Both the position numbers and the translations under genes were made by a program. The notes beneath the pieces were generated by a model that was not told where the DNA came from, did not search any database, and worked only from the letters and a program-made list of their open reading frames with translations. DNA of 64,000 nucleotides from Vicia villosa (lineage: Eukaryota; Streptophyta; Magnoliopsida; Fabales; Fabaceae). Below, piece after piece: positions 47,530-60,880 of the stretch (the first letter of the stretch is position 1; every line of letters starts with the position of its first letter). The stretch is taken from NCBI RefSeq assembly GCF_029867415.1, contig NW_026705238.1, forward strand, positions 124,001-188,000, given 5' to 3'.

Positions 47530-49380
47530 AAGATTGTCAAAAAAGTCTTGAAAAATAATTGCAATTGAGTAATTTCTAATAAATAATACACATAATTAAG
47601 ATTAATTTTAATACAAAGAAATTAAAATCTATTTTCAAATATTATTAACAATAATACTTTTTTTTAAAATTGTAATATATTCTTAATCCAAAAATAATAT
47701 TTGTTTTTCTATAAAAAAATTAGGGTGATGCATTAGTTAAATTAAAAAAAAAACGTCTTTTTTAATAAATAAATATGTAAGATAATAACTATTCAAAATT
47801 CCACACCACAAAAATTGGAAGTTGAATTTGAAACAAAGTTAATATTTATTAGTATTTATATATAACAATACTAATATTTATTAATATAAAACTTTTATAC
47901 TTAATGAATATTGACACAAAAGTTTAAACACCAGCTTCTAAATTTAAAATATATTTAATATGCTTAATGATTTTTGTATTTGTAACATTAAGTTAAATAA
48001 GCTTTAATAAAAATCAATATTAGTTCAAAAATGATGTTAGATTTTTCTAAAAAATTTTCTCCAAGTTTTCAACTCACACTTGTTATTCTCACTTCATTTC
48101 AATTGTGAAGTCTATCCACGCCGCTTTTTCTCAAACAAATACTTTTTCTCAAACATATGTTTTTTCATCTACATGCACTTGTACCGCCATTATTAACACT
48201 CTTCAACAAGACACTTTCTATCCACCACCATGTGAGTATGATTTTTGATACAAGTGAGTCAATTCTTCACTCGAATCAAAGATCTAATACCACTATTAGA
48301 ACATTTGGGATCAACATGAGAGCATTTTCATTGGCTTTTTCTTTTTATGAGTAACAACATTTTTTTTTATGAGTAACACACATTTGTGAAAGACGTACCT
48401 TATATTCACTAAAATTTTCTTATATTTTATTTCTCAAAGTTTCCAATTCACACATGTTATTATTAAAAAAAGAAAAACATCACAAATAAGTACATAGAAT
48501 ATTTCAGAAATGCATATCGAATATAATCCAAATATTATATAGAGATACATCTCCAAAATAAATTTTATTTAAAATAGAGTAACATAAAATAAACAAAAAT
48601 TAAGGAGATTTTATCTGGGTCCAAAAATACAATAAAGATATTTTTGATTTTCTAAAAATATCGAGTGCAAAGTTGAAAAGGGCATTATCCTATTATTTAT
48701 TTTAAAACAACTTTAAATTTCTGGCCCATAAAATATCTTTCAATAAAATCAAATTCTAAAAATTAATGATGAAATTATCACTAGAGCAGCCATAAATTTT
48801 TTATTGAACCTTGTTTCTCTATTAAGAAAAAAACAATTGAATATTGGGGAAGTGGGAACACCTTTTCCACCGGCGCCTAATAAGCGTGTGTTTCGGTTCA
48901 AGACTCTATCAACGAGTCAAAAAGTTTTTTGTTTTTTATATAAAACTTGTCAAAAAGTCTTCAAAAATATATGCATGCAATTCAATAATATCTTATAAAT
49001 AATATAGTAATTAAGATTAATTTTAATATAATCAAATTAAAATCTATTTTTAAATAATATTAACAATTATACATTTTTTAACAAACAGTAATAATATATT
49101 CTTAATAAAAATAAGGGTGATGCTTTAGTTAAAATAAGAAATGGTTTTTTAAATAAATAAATTTGTAAGACGATAACTATTAAAAACTTGCGCTTCACAA
49201 AAATGGTAAGTTTCAAATTCAAATTTGAAACAAAGTACTATACAATTTAACAAAATTTTTATTTATTAATTTAATTAGATAAGATAAAGAAAACTTATGC
49301 TTAATGAACAACAAAAAAAGGTTTAATCACCAACTTCTAAATTTAAAGTATATCTAATTAAAACAAATTCAAAATTATCC
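47530..49380. repeat. Diverged duplication of an AT-rich block
   Basis: About 430 bp at 47530-47960 recurs in diverged form at about 48935-49380. Shared landmarks, in order, are TCAAAAAGTCTT, TAATTAAGATTAATTTTAAT, ATTAAAATCTATTTT, AGGGTGATGC and CACCAACTTCTAAATTTAAA-like words. Between the copies (47960-48930) I see no gene. Confidence 0.65.
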
Positions 49381-49522
49381 TTATAACTGAGTTTAGTTGG
49401 TATTTGTACATTAACATTAAATATAGAAGAATCAATTTAAATCCACAATATCTCATTTTCCTATTAAATAGTGGAATTATCAACAATTAAACTAATTTAA
49501 AAGAAAAACAATTTTTTTTATA

Positions 49523-50533
49523 TCTAATCTACTGGACCGTCTAATCTACTATACAAACAATTAATAAAAGATTGATCAATCTGACTATTATGCCTTTAGT
49601 TAAAATTTTCTTTACAAACAAAAAAGGGTAATTCGGTAACTAACAAAATCACATATCACTTTTTCAACCTTTCAATAACTAAGCGCCAATTGTCAGCCTC
49701 TCATTGGTCCAACTTTTTAACTTTTCAATAACCAACTTTTTCTCCCCAACACACTTATTCTCTCTCTTACTTAAATTTTCAAATTTCATTTTCCCACACT
49801 TTCTTACTTTCATTTTATTTTTTTTATTTAATCACAAAAATTATTAATAATTTATTTTTTTTAACTTTAATAAAATTAAATATTTATTTATCTCACGGGT
49901 CACTATCAATACAATATTTAATTTATTTTAATCGATCATTGCACACTTTCTCTTTCTTAATTAAAATTTCAAATTTCTCTCAAATTTTCTTCCCACACTT
50001 TCTTACTTTCATTTTAATTTTTTTTCTCTATTTATGTATCAACTCTAAAAAAAAATTTATTTTTTAATTTTAATAAAATTAAAAATATTGTAATATCACG
50101 GGTCACTATCAACATAATACTTATTTTATTTAATCAATCATTGTTTTTATTAGAGAGATAATATTCTTATTTTTAAATTTTTTTCTTTTCTTCATTTCAC
50201 GATTTTTTTAAAGATTATTTAATACAATTAAATTCATATGATTATTGTTCATTTTACATTTGTATTTAAATATATTTTATATCGGATAAAATAAAATTAT
50301 TTTTCACGGGTCATTATCAACAAAATATCTAATTTTTATTTTTAAATGTTAAAATTTCATTTTTTTATCTTCATCTTCCAGATTCTTTTTTTATATATTT
50401 ATTTAATATAATTAAATTTATATAATATTTTTCATTTGTAATTAAATCATTTATTAAAAATTTATATGTATCTAATTAATTTCGTACAATATTAAATAAA
50501 TTTACCCGTGCGGAAGCACGGGTATCTTACTAG
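49523..50533 (+). mobile_element. Non-autonomous Helitron
   Basis: The 3' end is diagnostic: hairpin ACCCGTGCGGAAGCACGGGT at 50504-50523, then ATCTTA, then CTAG at 50530-50533, followed by T. A plausible 5' end is TCTAATCTACTGG at 49523, preceded by A; a second TCTAATCTACTATAC at 49540 is an alternative. Inside, CACGGGTCAYTATCAA recurs at about 49894, 50097 and 50305, so the element consists largely of units of about 205 bp. No Rep/helicase gene. It ends about 500 bp before the GH3 start codon. Confidence 0.8.
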
Positions 50534-50853
50534 TTTGGTTTGACGATCAGATATGTTATAGAGTGATTTCAATTACCACTGAATCAATTCATGCACAAGT
50601 ACAACACAAAAAAAAAAAAAAAAACTTGTTCACTCTGTTCTTGAAAGTTCAAAAATAAAAATAGTAAAAACATTAGTTGCATGGACCCCAGCTTTAGCGT
50701 GGAACATTTTCTCTCTCTAGTTTCTCTTTCTATAATTATTTACTATTTAGTACTACTACCTTGTTCTTCCCCCACTACCTTAAAACCACTTCACCAAATT
50801 GTTCATTTTTGAATCTAGTTCTTTCTCTTCTCCTTCACTGAGCTCTTTCTGAG

Positions 50854-50993
50854 GTACAAAACCTTTTCTTTTTCTTTTCAGTTCAATGTTACATTTAAGT
50901 TTTGTTTTCTTTAGCTTTCAAATTGCAAGTTTATTGCTCCATTGTACTAACTCTTTGATACATTTGTTGAAATTGGTTTTTTTGTATCTGCAG
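50854..50993 (+). other. Probable 5' UTR intron of the intact GH3 gene
   Basis: GAG/GTACAA at 50854 and TTTGTATCTGCAG at 50993 make good borders. The ATG follows 34 bp later. A pyrimidine-rich leader (CTTTCTCTTCTCCTTCACTG) precedes it. Inferred from sequence only. Confidence 0.55.
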
Positions 50994-51027
50994 ATTGGTT
51001 ATATAGTTTGGTTGTTGAGGATTTGAA

Positions 51028-54000
51028 ATGGGGAAATTTTCAATCCCTATTGTGTGTGTTCTGCTGCTGTGCTTTCTTGTTTCATTTTCAGAAGCAGAAT
51101 ATAGAAAGTATAAAGACCCTAAGGTGCCATTGGGTAGAAGAATCAAAGACTTGTTGAGTAGAATGACTCTGGAGGAAAAGATAGGTCAAATGACTCAGCT
51201 TGAAAGGAGTGTTGCTACTCCTGAAGCCATGAAGAAGTACTTCATTGGTAAAACAACTCATCACTTTGTTACTCAAATCTGGTTCTCTCTATTGTTTGAT
51301 TCTGTCATGTTTTCTGAATCTGAGTGTTTGATAGACTTGTGTAAAGGCGGTGTCAGTTTCAAAACATGATCCGTGTCGACTTGTCAGTGTCATGTCTTGT
51401 ATCTGTATCTATGTTAGGGTTTTATAGTTTTTTTTTATTGTTTTGTGTTAGTGAGGTGATATTATGGATACTTAACACTTATATTATTGATGAGCAGGGA
51501 GTGTGCTGAGTGGGGGAGGGAGTGTTCCGGCTCCGAAAGCATCTGCTGAGGCTTGGGTGAAAATGGTGAATCAGATCCAAAATGCAGCTTTATCTACTCC
51601 CCTTGGGATACCGATGATTTATGGGATAGATGCTGTTCATGGTCACAATAATGTCTACAATGCTACTATTTTTCCTCACAATGTTGGGCTAGGAGTTACC
51701 AGGCAAGTTTAATGCATATGCAGGAATTTGACTAGTCATGAAAAATATAGAATGCATAGTATCATTAAATTCTTATTTGATAATTTGAAACTGGAATGAA
51801 CTTGTTTTTCCAAATCCTTATAAAGTAATATTGTTGTTAGAACTTGGAAGTTTCTGTATTTGAAGATGTAAATCTTTTTTTATAAACCACGAACCCAGAA
51901 TTTTTTTGCTTTTATTGTAATGGGATCTATTGTTTATCATCAGGGATCCGGTGCTAATAAAAAAGATTGGAGAAGCAACTGCCCTTGAAGTTAGAGCTAC
52001 AGGAATTCCTTATGCCTTCGCTCCATGTATTGCGGTAAGGAAGCGGTATTTCAATATAGTGTTGTTTGAATTGAATCTCATATAACATTGATCAAGTTTG
52101 CTGATATGTTGATGGACTATTAATTAACGACAGGTTTGCAGAGATCCAAGGTGGGGACGTTGCTACGAAAGTTACAGTGAAGATCCTCAGATTGTTCGAA
52201 CTATGACTGAAATTATACCTGGTCTACAAGGAGATATTCCTGGAAAATTCAGGAAGGGAACTCCCTTTGTTGCTGGAAAGTAAGATTCTTGTATCAAGTT
52301 TTGTTCTAAAAAGAAAATTTTATGGTCCTTAGTTTTGAAGTTCTATGGTTAGGCATTTTCTATGAAGGGCTTTTGAACATCCATACCTAAAGTTTCTTAG
52401 TTATAAATTATACTTTTCCTTAATTATTTACTGTAGATAAAGGTTATGTTCCATTGAATTTTGCATTCATAAAAATAAAAGGGGGAATAAAAAGAAATAG
52501 AAAATATGGTGAGTCCAAAAGCTGCTTTTTGAATGGTCCTATACCATTATGATGGTCCTACACATTTGTTTTTTCTGATCATGTGGATGGTTGGGCTCGC
52601 CACCTTTTGCATCCAAATGGCTGTACTATCTAAAATGTGAACACGCGCACTCATACACACACACACGCACATACAAAGACACTAACTGTTAAACTATATA
52701 TTAGAAACTTTATTACTCAAGAAGTCTTTGTAACACAAATAAAGCATGCATGTTGTCCTTATAACACATAATCCATAAAACTAAATAGTACGTTAAGGTT
52801 ATATATTATGCAGATTTGATTGTCTTTAATCAATCATTTTATCCTCTAATTTGGATACAAGATGTTTAAATTAATGTTTTTGTGTCTTCTTTTTTTAATA
52901 CAAAATTTCCAATTTTTATATTAAGATTAATCATGAATACCAGCTCATGTATTATATGAATCCATAGACCTGAAAAAAATGGCCCTTTATTTGAATTACT
53001 TCGACCCAGGAACAAGGTTGCAGCCTGTGCCAAGCACTTTGTGGGAGATGGTGGCACCAACAAGGGTATCAACGAGAACAATACTTTGATAAACTACAAA
53101 GGATTGCTTGGAATTCACATGCCGGCATACTATGACTCTGTTATCAAGGGTGTTGCAACAGTTATGATCTCTTACAGTAGCTGGAATGGGAAAAAGATGC
53201 ATGCTAACCGGGATCTTGTCACTGGTTACCTCAAGAACAAACTGCGGTTCAGGGTAATGAAATTTATCGACATCCTTTTCTAATGTAAAAAAATTGGACT
53301 TGTATTTAAAAGAAATACGGATGTAAATAGTTACATATCATGTAACTTTTCTTCCATATTTCAGGGTTTTGTCATATCAGATTGGCAGGGCATTGACAGG
53401 ATTACATCTCCTCCTCATGCTAACTATTCATACTCTGTTGAAGCTGGTGTTAGTGCTGGAATTGATATGGTAAATATTTTGTTCGCTTCAAGTAAATAAA
53501 GACAAAAAAGAGTTTTTATAGTCTAAGAGTTTAGTATTTTGAAATTACTTTCTATTTAAGTTCTCATTGTTTGCAGATTATGGTTCCCTATAACTTTACC
53601 GAGTTCATTGATGACCTGACCTATCAAGTAAAGAACAATATTATCCCAGTGAGCAGGATTGATGATGCCGTGGCAAGAATTTTAAGAGTAAAATTTACCA
53701 TGGGCCTTTTTGAAAATCCACTTGCTGATCTAAGCCTCGCAAACCAATTGGGTAGCAAGGTGCATTTTCTTATCAATATCATTTGAAAATCCATGTGCAA
53801 TATGCTTCATGTATTTCTTTCAAATGAAAAGAGTTTGTTTTATACATCGCATATTATTTCTTAAACAGGAACATAGGGAGTTAGCAAGAGAAGCTGTTCG
53901 GAAATCCCTAGTATTGTTAAAGAATGGTAAATCTGCTAATAAGCCACTGCTTCCCCTTCCCAAGAAAGCTTCAAACATATTGGTTGCAGGAAGTCATGCT

Positions 54001-54648
54001 GATAATTTGGGTAATCAGTGTGGTGGATGGACAATTACTTGGCAAGGGCTTACTGGTAGTGATCTTACGTCCGGTATGTCAAAACATTTCATTTCAGTCT
54101 CTATCGTAGCTTCCTTTTTAGAAAAATTACAGAACATCTAATAGAGTTAATATTTGATGACAGGTACAACCATCCTTGATGCCATTAAGCAAACAGTTGA
54201 TCCTGCAACCAAAGTTGTCTACAATGAAAATCCTGATGCTAATTTTATCAAGTCAAACAAATTTTCCTATGCTATAGTCATTGTGGGAGAACCTCCTTAT
54301 GCTGAAACATTTGGTGACAGTTTGAATCTAACCATAGCTGAGCCAGGTCCAAGCACCATCACCAATGTATGTGGCTACATTCAATGTGTAGTTGTTCTTG
54401 TCACTGGGCGCCCGGTTGTGATTCAGCCATATCTATCGAAAATTGATGCACTTGTAGCTGCATGGCTTCCTGGCACTGAAGGCCAAGGTGTTGCCGATGT
54501 TCTCTATGGTGACTTTGCATTCACTGGCAAGCTGGCAAGGACGTGGTTCAAGACAGTTGACCAGCTACCGATGAATGTTGGTGATAAACATTATGATCCT
54601 CTATTTCCATTTGGATTCGGTTTGACTACAAACCTTACCAAGTATTGA
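51028..54648 (+). CDS. Glycoside hydrolase family 3 beta-D-glucosidase/glucan exohydrolase, intact
   Basis: A secreted cell-wall-type GH3 enzyme releasing glucose from beta-glucans or beta-glucosides by a retaining mechanism. Nine exons: 51028-51247, 51498-51702, 51944-52034, 52134-52279, 53010-53253, 53365-53469, 53577-53759, 53869-54073, 54164-54648. Together they give 627 codons plus stop, the usual plant length. The product has a signal peptide ([20 protein letters not shown]), then [44 protein letters not shown] and [18 protein letters not shown] holds the nucleophile aspartate. The C-terminal alpha/beta domain has [13 protein letters not shown], likely bearing the acid/base glutamate. 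Intron 2 begins with GC. All frames join cleanly. It is the only complete copy of the three in the window and lies tail to tail with a TNL remnant. Exact substrate cannot be told from sequence. Confidence 0.95.
51703..51943 (+). other. GC-AG intron 2 of the GH3 gene
   Basis: The donor is AG/GCAAGTTT and the acceptor ATCATCAG/G. The reading frame (LGVTR then [11 protein letters not shown]) requires this junction, and no GT donor near it preserves the phase. Confidence 0.85.
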
Positions 54649-55507
54649 AACCTCATATAACATGTTCAAGATCACTAAGGTCCTTGAAAGTGTTGAGTGG
54701 TGAGTTATTAGATCATGTTTACCTTTCTAATGCTATTATGAGATTCAACACTAGAATAGAAACCTGAGTGTTGAATGGTGAGTTATTAGATTATGTTTAC
54801 CTTTCTAATGCTATTATGAGATTCAACACTAGAATATAAACATGTAATTTTCTTTGGGTTGAATCTTTTCATAAGAAACGATTCTTGCCGTTGAAGGAAC
54901 TTGGTTTTGAAAATTGATATTTGTTCAGTCTATAGCAAGACTCATTGCTGCAATGAAAAATTTCTGAATAAAATTAGGAAGATTTCTGAAAAGTAAAAGT
55001 CCCCAGAAGCAATAGTAAGATGTTGTCTTGTCATTTTGATTGGGAAGCAAGAGAATTAGACGTTTTGAAGTTATTCATGGACATCTTACACATTGTGATA
55101 ATAGGATCCTTTGATCATGAATGAAAATAAAATCCTACAAAATTTGAGCTCTTTTATTGTTGATAAAGGTCACAATTTGCAACATTATATAATGCACAAG
55201 AGTATCATCAATAAAAACACAACAGTTAATTAATACCAACAAAAACAGGGCACAAACACAACTTTATGTTACCAAATAACATTCCACTATACCATGAGAT
55301 ACTTCTGAATGAATGAAAGCTTTGATGTTGTCTTTTATCTTTGGTTGAGAAACAGACGTTTTGATTCTTCTAGCATGTGCTTCAATAAAAGACCTGTACA
55401 ATGTATTGTTTCAACAAAATGTTATTGCAATTTATCTGGTATACTTTTCTGGAATATATCACAAGCATTTCAAAGAATCAACTTAGTTATTAGTAGGAAG
55501 TAGGTGA
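54649..55507. repeat. GH3 3' flank, including a tandem duplication and inverted TNL 3' flank
   Basis: A 78-bp unit (AGTGTTGARTGGTGAGTTAT ... TTCAACACTAGAATA) occurs twice, at 54689 and 54767. From about 55150 to 55507 the sequence is the reverse complement of the 3' flank of TNL A and B. No gene. Confidence 0.7.
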
Positions 55508-55880
55508 AGATTTATACCGATTGAACATTCACAAGAAGATTTATCATTCAAATCCTCCACCTCTTCTATTGGAGGAATAGTTGTTGCCGGTCATCTTCAT
55601 TTTCATCATTAGAGCATTTAGAGTGTTGAATGTTGATCAGAATCATCAGAGAGAGTTGAGCAATTGGGTGGTAGTTCAACAATTTCAACTCTACTAATAC
55701 TTTTACCATTCAGTCCCAAACTATGCTCCAAGCCATATACAGGGATGGCCTCACAACCCCTGGTCCCCTTTGTTGACCACACTTTCTCTTTACTGTCATA
55801 ATAATTGAATTCAAATGAAAGGTTGTAGTGATCACCTCCATTTTCACTCCCCACTTTCACCAATTTAGAGATATCAGATA
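55508..55880 (-). pseudogene. TNL copy C, 3' remnant only
   Basis: Minus-strand sequence matching the last TNL exon: KLVKVGSENGGDHYNLSFEF, CEAIPVYGLEHSLGLNGK, SRVEIVELPPN, then diverged tail sequence ending at the CSIGI-equivalent near 55515. Only the distal C-JID part survives; TIR, NB-ARC and LRR are absent. The remnant ends some 50 bp before the (AT)n tract. With the GH3 on the other strand it reproduces the module in inverted orientation. Confidence 0.85.
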
Positions 55881-55923
55881 GAAAATATGTATTTTGAGTA
55901 AAACTGTTGTATATTAACATATG

Positions 55924-56945
<1,022 letters not shown>

Positions 56946-57335
56946 CTTCTTATTAGGAAGATCCTAAAGTCCCACATTGGTTGGAGATAGAGCATTGAAA
57001 GAGTATATATAGAGGGACACTCCTCACCTTACCAACTGGTTTTGCAAGGATGAGTTAGGTCAAACTCTAATATAGTATCAGAGCCTATCGATCGGACCAT
57101 GGGCCGCCCACCATTAATATCTACGCACCAAGACCAAAAGAGTGCTGGGCGTGAGGGGGTGTATTAGGAAGATCCTAAAGTATATATAGAGGGACACTCC
57201 TCACCTTACCAACCGATTTTGTAAGAATGAGTTATTGGTTGGAGATAGAGCATTGAAAGAGTATATATAGAGGGACACTCCTCACCTTACCAACCGGTTT
57301 TGTAAGAATGAGTTAGGTCAAACTGTAATACTTCT
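56946..57335 (+). mobile_element. TRIM-type short LTR retrotransposon
   Basis: The target duplication CTTCT is at 56946-56950 and 57331-57335. The 5' LTR is 56951-57072 (122 bp, TATTAGGAAGATCC ... CTCTAATA). A primer-binding site TAGTATCAGAGCC (methionine tRNA type) follows at 57073. The interior is only about 90 bp and ends with the purine tract GCGTGAGGGGGTG. The 3' LTR is 57162-57330 (169 bp), lengthened by an internal duplication of the ATATATAGAGGGACACTCC region. No coding capacity, as in TRIMs. Confidence 0.9.
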
Positions 57336-57808
57336 AAGAATACATGTACAACAAATCTATCAATTCAAAATGATTTCTTTCTTTTCGAAGTTATGATATC
57401 TTTGTTAAATGGTTTAAAGGATTTTGTGACACTTGGTTTTGATCAGGCTTACTCTGTTGAAGCAATTAATTTCTTTGTAGCATCAAGCCTTGGTTTGTTT
57501 AATGTGGTGGCAATGACAATTACTGTTAACATACCCGCATATCTCTTCTCGCTATCTTCTCTGTTTTTCATCAGTTTGTGGGCATATTTGATTTGATGAT
57601 ATACTTCTAAAGAGAGTTATTGTTGTTCTCTTTTACTATTTGATTATGTTAATTATATATGATGATATATAGGAATAGGAAATCGTTTCCTCTAGATTTC
57701 ATCGGGCACTAGGAATTTCTTTCCTTTAAGGATTTTATTGGGCACCGATATTTATTATTGGAACCATATTTTTTCCAGACTGTAAGATATTTTCGAAGGA
57801 ATTCGAGC
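57336..57808. other. Spacer with one unrecognised open frame
   Basis: The plus-strand open frame 57393-57596 (67 codons) is hydrophobic, with two possible membrane stretches (FFVASSLGLFNVVAMTITV and FSLSSLFFISLWAYLI). I recognise no family. It may be a fragment of a membrane-protein exon or chance. Confidence 0.3.
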
Positions 57809-58427
57809 AGTACAATTAGGGATGGCAAAAATATCCATATCCGTGGATATTCACGGATAAAATTCGTCATGGATATGGGGCGGATAATTTAATAGATATC
57901 CACGGATAAATTAAATGGATATTTCAATACCCGTTTATTAATGGATATGGATATGGATTTAATGTTATTGTGCCCGCGGATATCCATATCCGTTAATAAA
58001 TTATAAAAATTACTTAAATATTATTAGTTTTTATATATAAAAGTTTTCTTTGAAGAAAACATATATTTGTTTTTTTGTTAAAAATAAATGTATGGAATAT
58101 TATGCTTTGGTGACAATGAAGAAAGAAATTAATTTGATAAAATTTTGTTGTTAAAATGTAAGAAATTTGTATGATGTTATGTAATAATAATATCTCGTGC
58201 CATTAAAAGAAACTGAATTTTTTTTTTCAAAATATAATTTTAGAAAAATAGTATTATCCATGGATATCTGTAAATATCCGCGGATAACATAAAACCCGTA
58301 GATTACCCATTAGCGGATATCTGCACGAATATGGAACGGATATGGATATCATATTTATCCAACGGGGCGGACACGGATATCATACTATCCGTCCCCATGG
58401 ATATCCATTTACATCCCTAAGTACAAT
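57809..58427. mobile_element. hAT-like non-autonomous element 3 with 8-bp target duplication
   Basis: The element is 57817-58419, flanked by AGTACAAT at 57809-57816 and 58420-58427. The ends are TAGGGATG and its inverse. Both arms are built from GGATATCCATATCCG-like words, with a plain AT-rich centre and no coding sequence. Confidence 0.88.
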
Positions 58428-60330
58428 TTAGTCGTTGTTTCTAACAATGTACTATTTTCCTATGATTTTTATCATTGGTGTTATAGGCCCTAAAAGTTGG
58501 TTGTTAATGTGGCTGTTGAGATTTACCACTACCATATGCCAGAACTGGTCATTTTTTTATTTGTGTACTTTTTCAATTATCTTTTGATTATCTGACCTGC
58601 CAGGATTAATTAAGCAAGATTATGTAGAAAACTTTTCATTTCGTAGAATAAACAGCGTGGTTGAGGCTTTTGTTTTCTATTAATATTTTATTTGGCAAAT
58701 TTGGCAAAGTCTCTATACGTTATTCGGTAAATTGTCCAAAATCTGCAATATGACAACAATTGTTCTAATCATGAATATTACGTTGGTTGTGTCATATGTT
58801 TATCCTCACTGTTTCTAGATTTTAATATGAAGATCTCCATCTGTATATATAAATACTTAGTTGTTATTATTTAAACTATGCAATTTAAGTGCATTTGTCA
58901 TTACAAGTTCTTTTGTAAGCGTTTAGTTTAGTGGTTTGTGTGATTTCTCCATGGTTTGTTCATTGTGAATCATTGAGATTTTGAACATGTTGGTTTGGTG
59001 CATGAGTGCATCCTTCTGTTATTATTTCAGGAGCTTGCTTTACTGTACTATAGTAAATATGGTGTTGATATATTATCAGACGAACGGAAAAAAAACGTAT
59101 TGCAATTATTTCACATAGTGTTGTAGAAATAAAAACATTGATTGATAACCTTAAATAGTTTTTTTTTTTATCACATAACCTTAAATAGTTATAACCTTCA
59201 ATATTAACAATTCCGAAACAATCTTTTCTTATATGACAAGTTATAATTATATTTCAAATAGTTCAACAATAACTTTCTTATTTAATGTTGATAATTTTTT
59301 CAGTAGTATTAAGAATGTATTTGATGTTCAGTTAATTCAAGACTGCATATTCAGAATCTTTTTGGATTTTTAATACCCAAGATAATAATCGAGAATATAA
59401 TATAAATTAAATTTCAGTGATTCTTAATTCCCGAATTAATAGCTGAGAATATCATATATAGCAAAATTTTGAAATGAATCCTTCAATGTCAATTTTGATA
59501 GATAAAAACATGCAGTGAATTATGAATCTATTTTTCTGCAATGTAGTTTCTTAAAAACATACTTCATAGTTGCCTCGAGTCGAGTTTTGATTGGGTGATC
59601 TATGATAAATTCTTTTTATATTTCAAGATATGTGCATCTTATTTTATCTTCATCTTTTGAGGTTGATTTTTTCTTGAAGTTTGATTTGGTACTTCTTGAG
59701 GTTTGATTTGGCGATGTTACCGAGTTCATTTGGGTTTTAGTTTTGGGCTGGTAAAAGTCTAATAAGATTTGCTCAATCTTTAGGTCTAAGAGCGTGCAAA
59801 GTACTTACATACAAGTGAATTATCATTCTTGGATAATGTACAAAAACACGATTTCTTTCCATTTCAACCGTTGATCTACATCTACAGGTAGCTTGCATTC
59901 ACGCCAGACAAATTGGAGTTAGTTATAACCGTCTCCACTATATAAGCATGATTCTGTGTCACAACCAGATATTTCTTTACTCATATTTATAAAGTTCCAT
60001 CTCATTCATTTACTAAAGGAGAATCAGGCTGATAGAAACCTATCAATGGAAACAATGGAGAAAGGAATCCTCACACCAAATAGATGCCTAGGCCATTTTA
60101 CATATAAGTGAAACATGCCTGCCTTTGGGTAATATACAATTAATTTTTTTTTAAATCTATTTTTATTTAGTTCCAATTCAAAATACTTTTTTAATTTTAT
60201 TTGTAAATTTGTGTTGTTATGAATTTTTTAATTGTATTTAGAGTAATGATATTTTTCCTTTTTTAATTTTTTAAATATCATTTATTTTAAAATTGAAGAT
60301 ATAATAAATCCCATTAAAATTCATTAAAAA
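58428..60330. other. AT-rich spacer
   Basis: No gene, RNA or element recognised on either strand. Confidence 0.5.
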
Positions 60331-60880
60331 GGGATAAAATCAAATCACTCAATAATAAATGTCAAATTTTTGAAATATTATCGATTTTAATAAATATTTG
60401 TGAAAAATTATCGACCATTTTTTAAAAATTCATTAATATGAAACGGGATAAATGATTCTCATGTTTTGAAATAGTGTTATTTAATTTTTATCGACGGAAA
60501 CAAATTTATTATTGATTCAAATATTTTTATAAATAATGGCAAAATAAAAATAATATTAAAAAAGGATAAAATCAAATCAATCAATAATAAATGTCCAATT
60601 TTTGAAATACTATCGACCATTTGAATAAACATTTGTGAAAAATTATCGACCATTTTTTTAAAATTCACTAATTTGAAACGGGAAATATTATGGACCATTT
60701 TAATAAACATTTGTGAAAAATTATCAACCATTTTTTTAAAATTCATTAATATGAAACGGGACAAATGATTCTCATGTTTTGAAATAGTGTTATTTAATTT
60801 TTATCGACGTAAACAAATCTATTATTGATTCAAATGTTTTTATAAATAATGGCAAAACAAAAATAATATTGATAAACGAA
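60331..60880. repeat. Nested tandem repeat block
   Basis: A unit of about 235 bp starting GGATAAAATCAAATCA occurs at 60331 and 60566. Within it, a sub-unit of about 80 bp (TGTGAAAAATTATCGACCAT ... AATATGAAACGGG) is repeated, three times in the second part. Shared tails include GTGTTATTTAATTTTTATCG. Confidence 0.8.
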
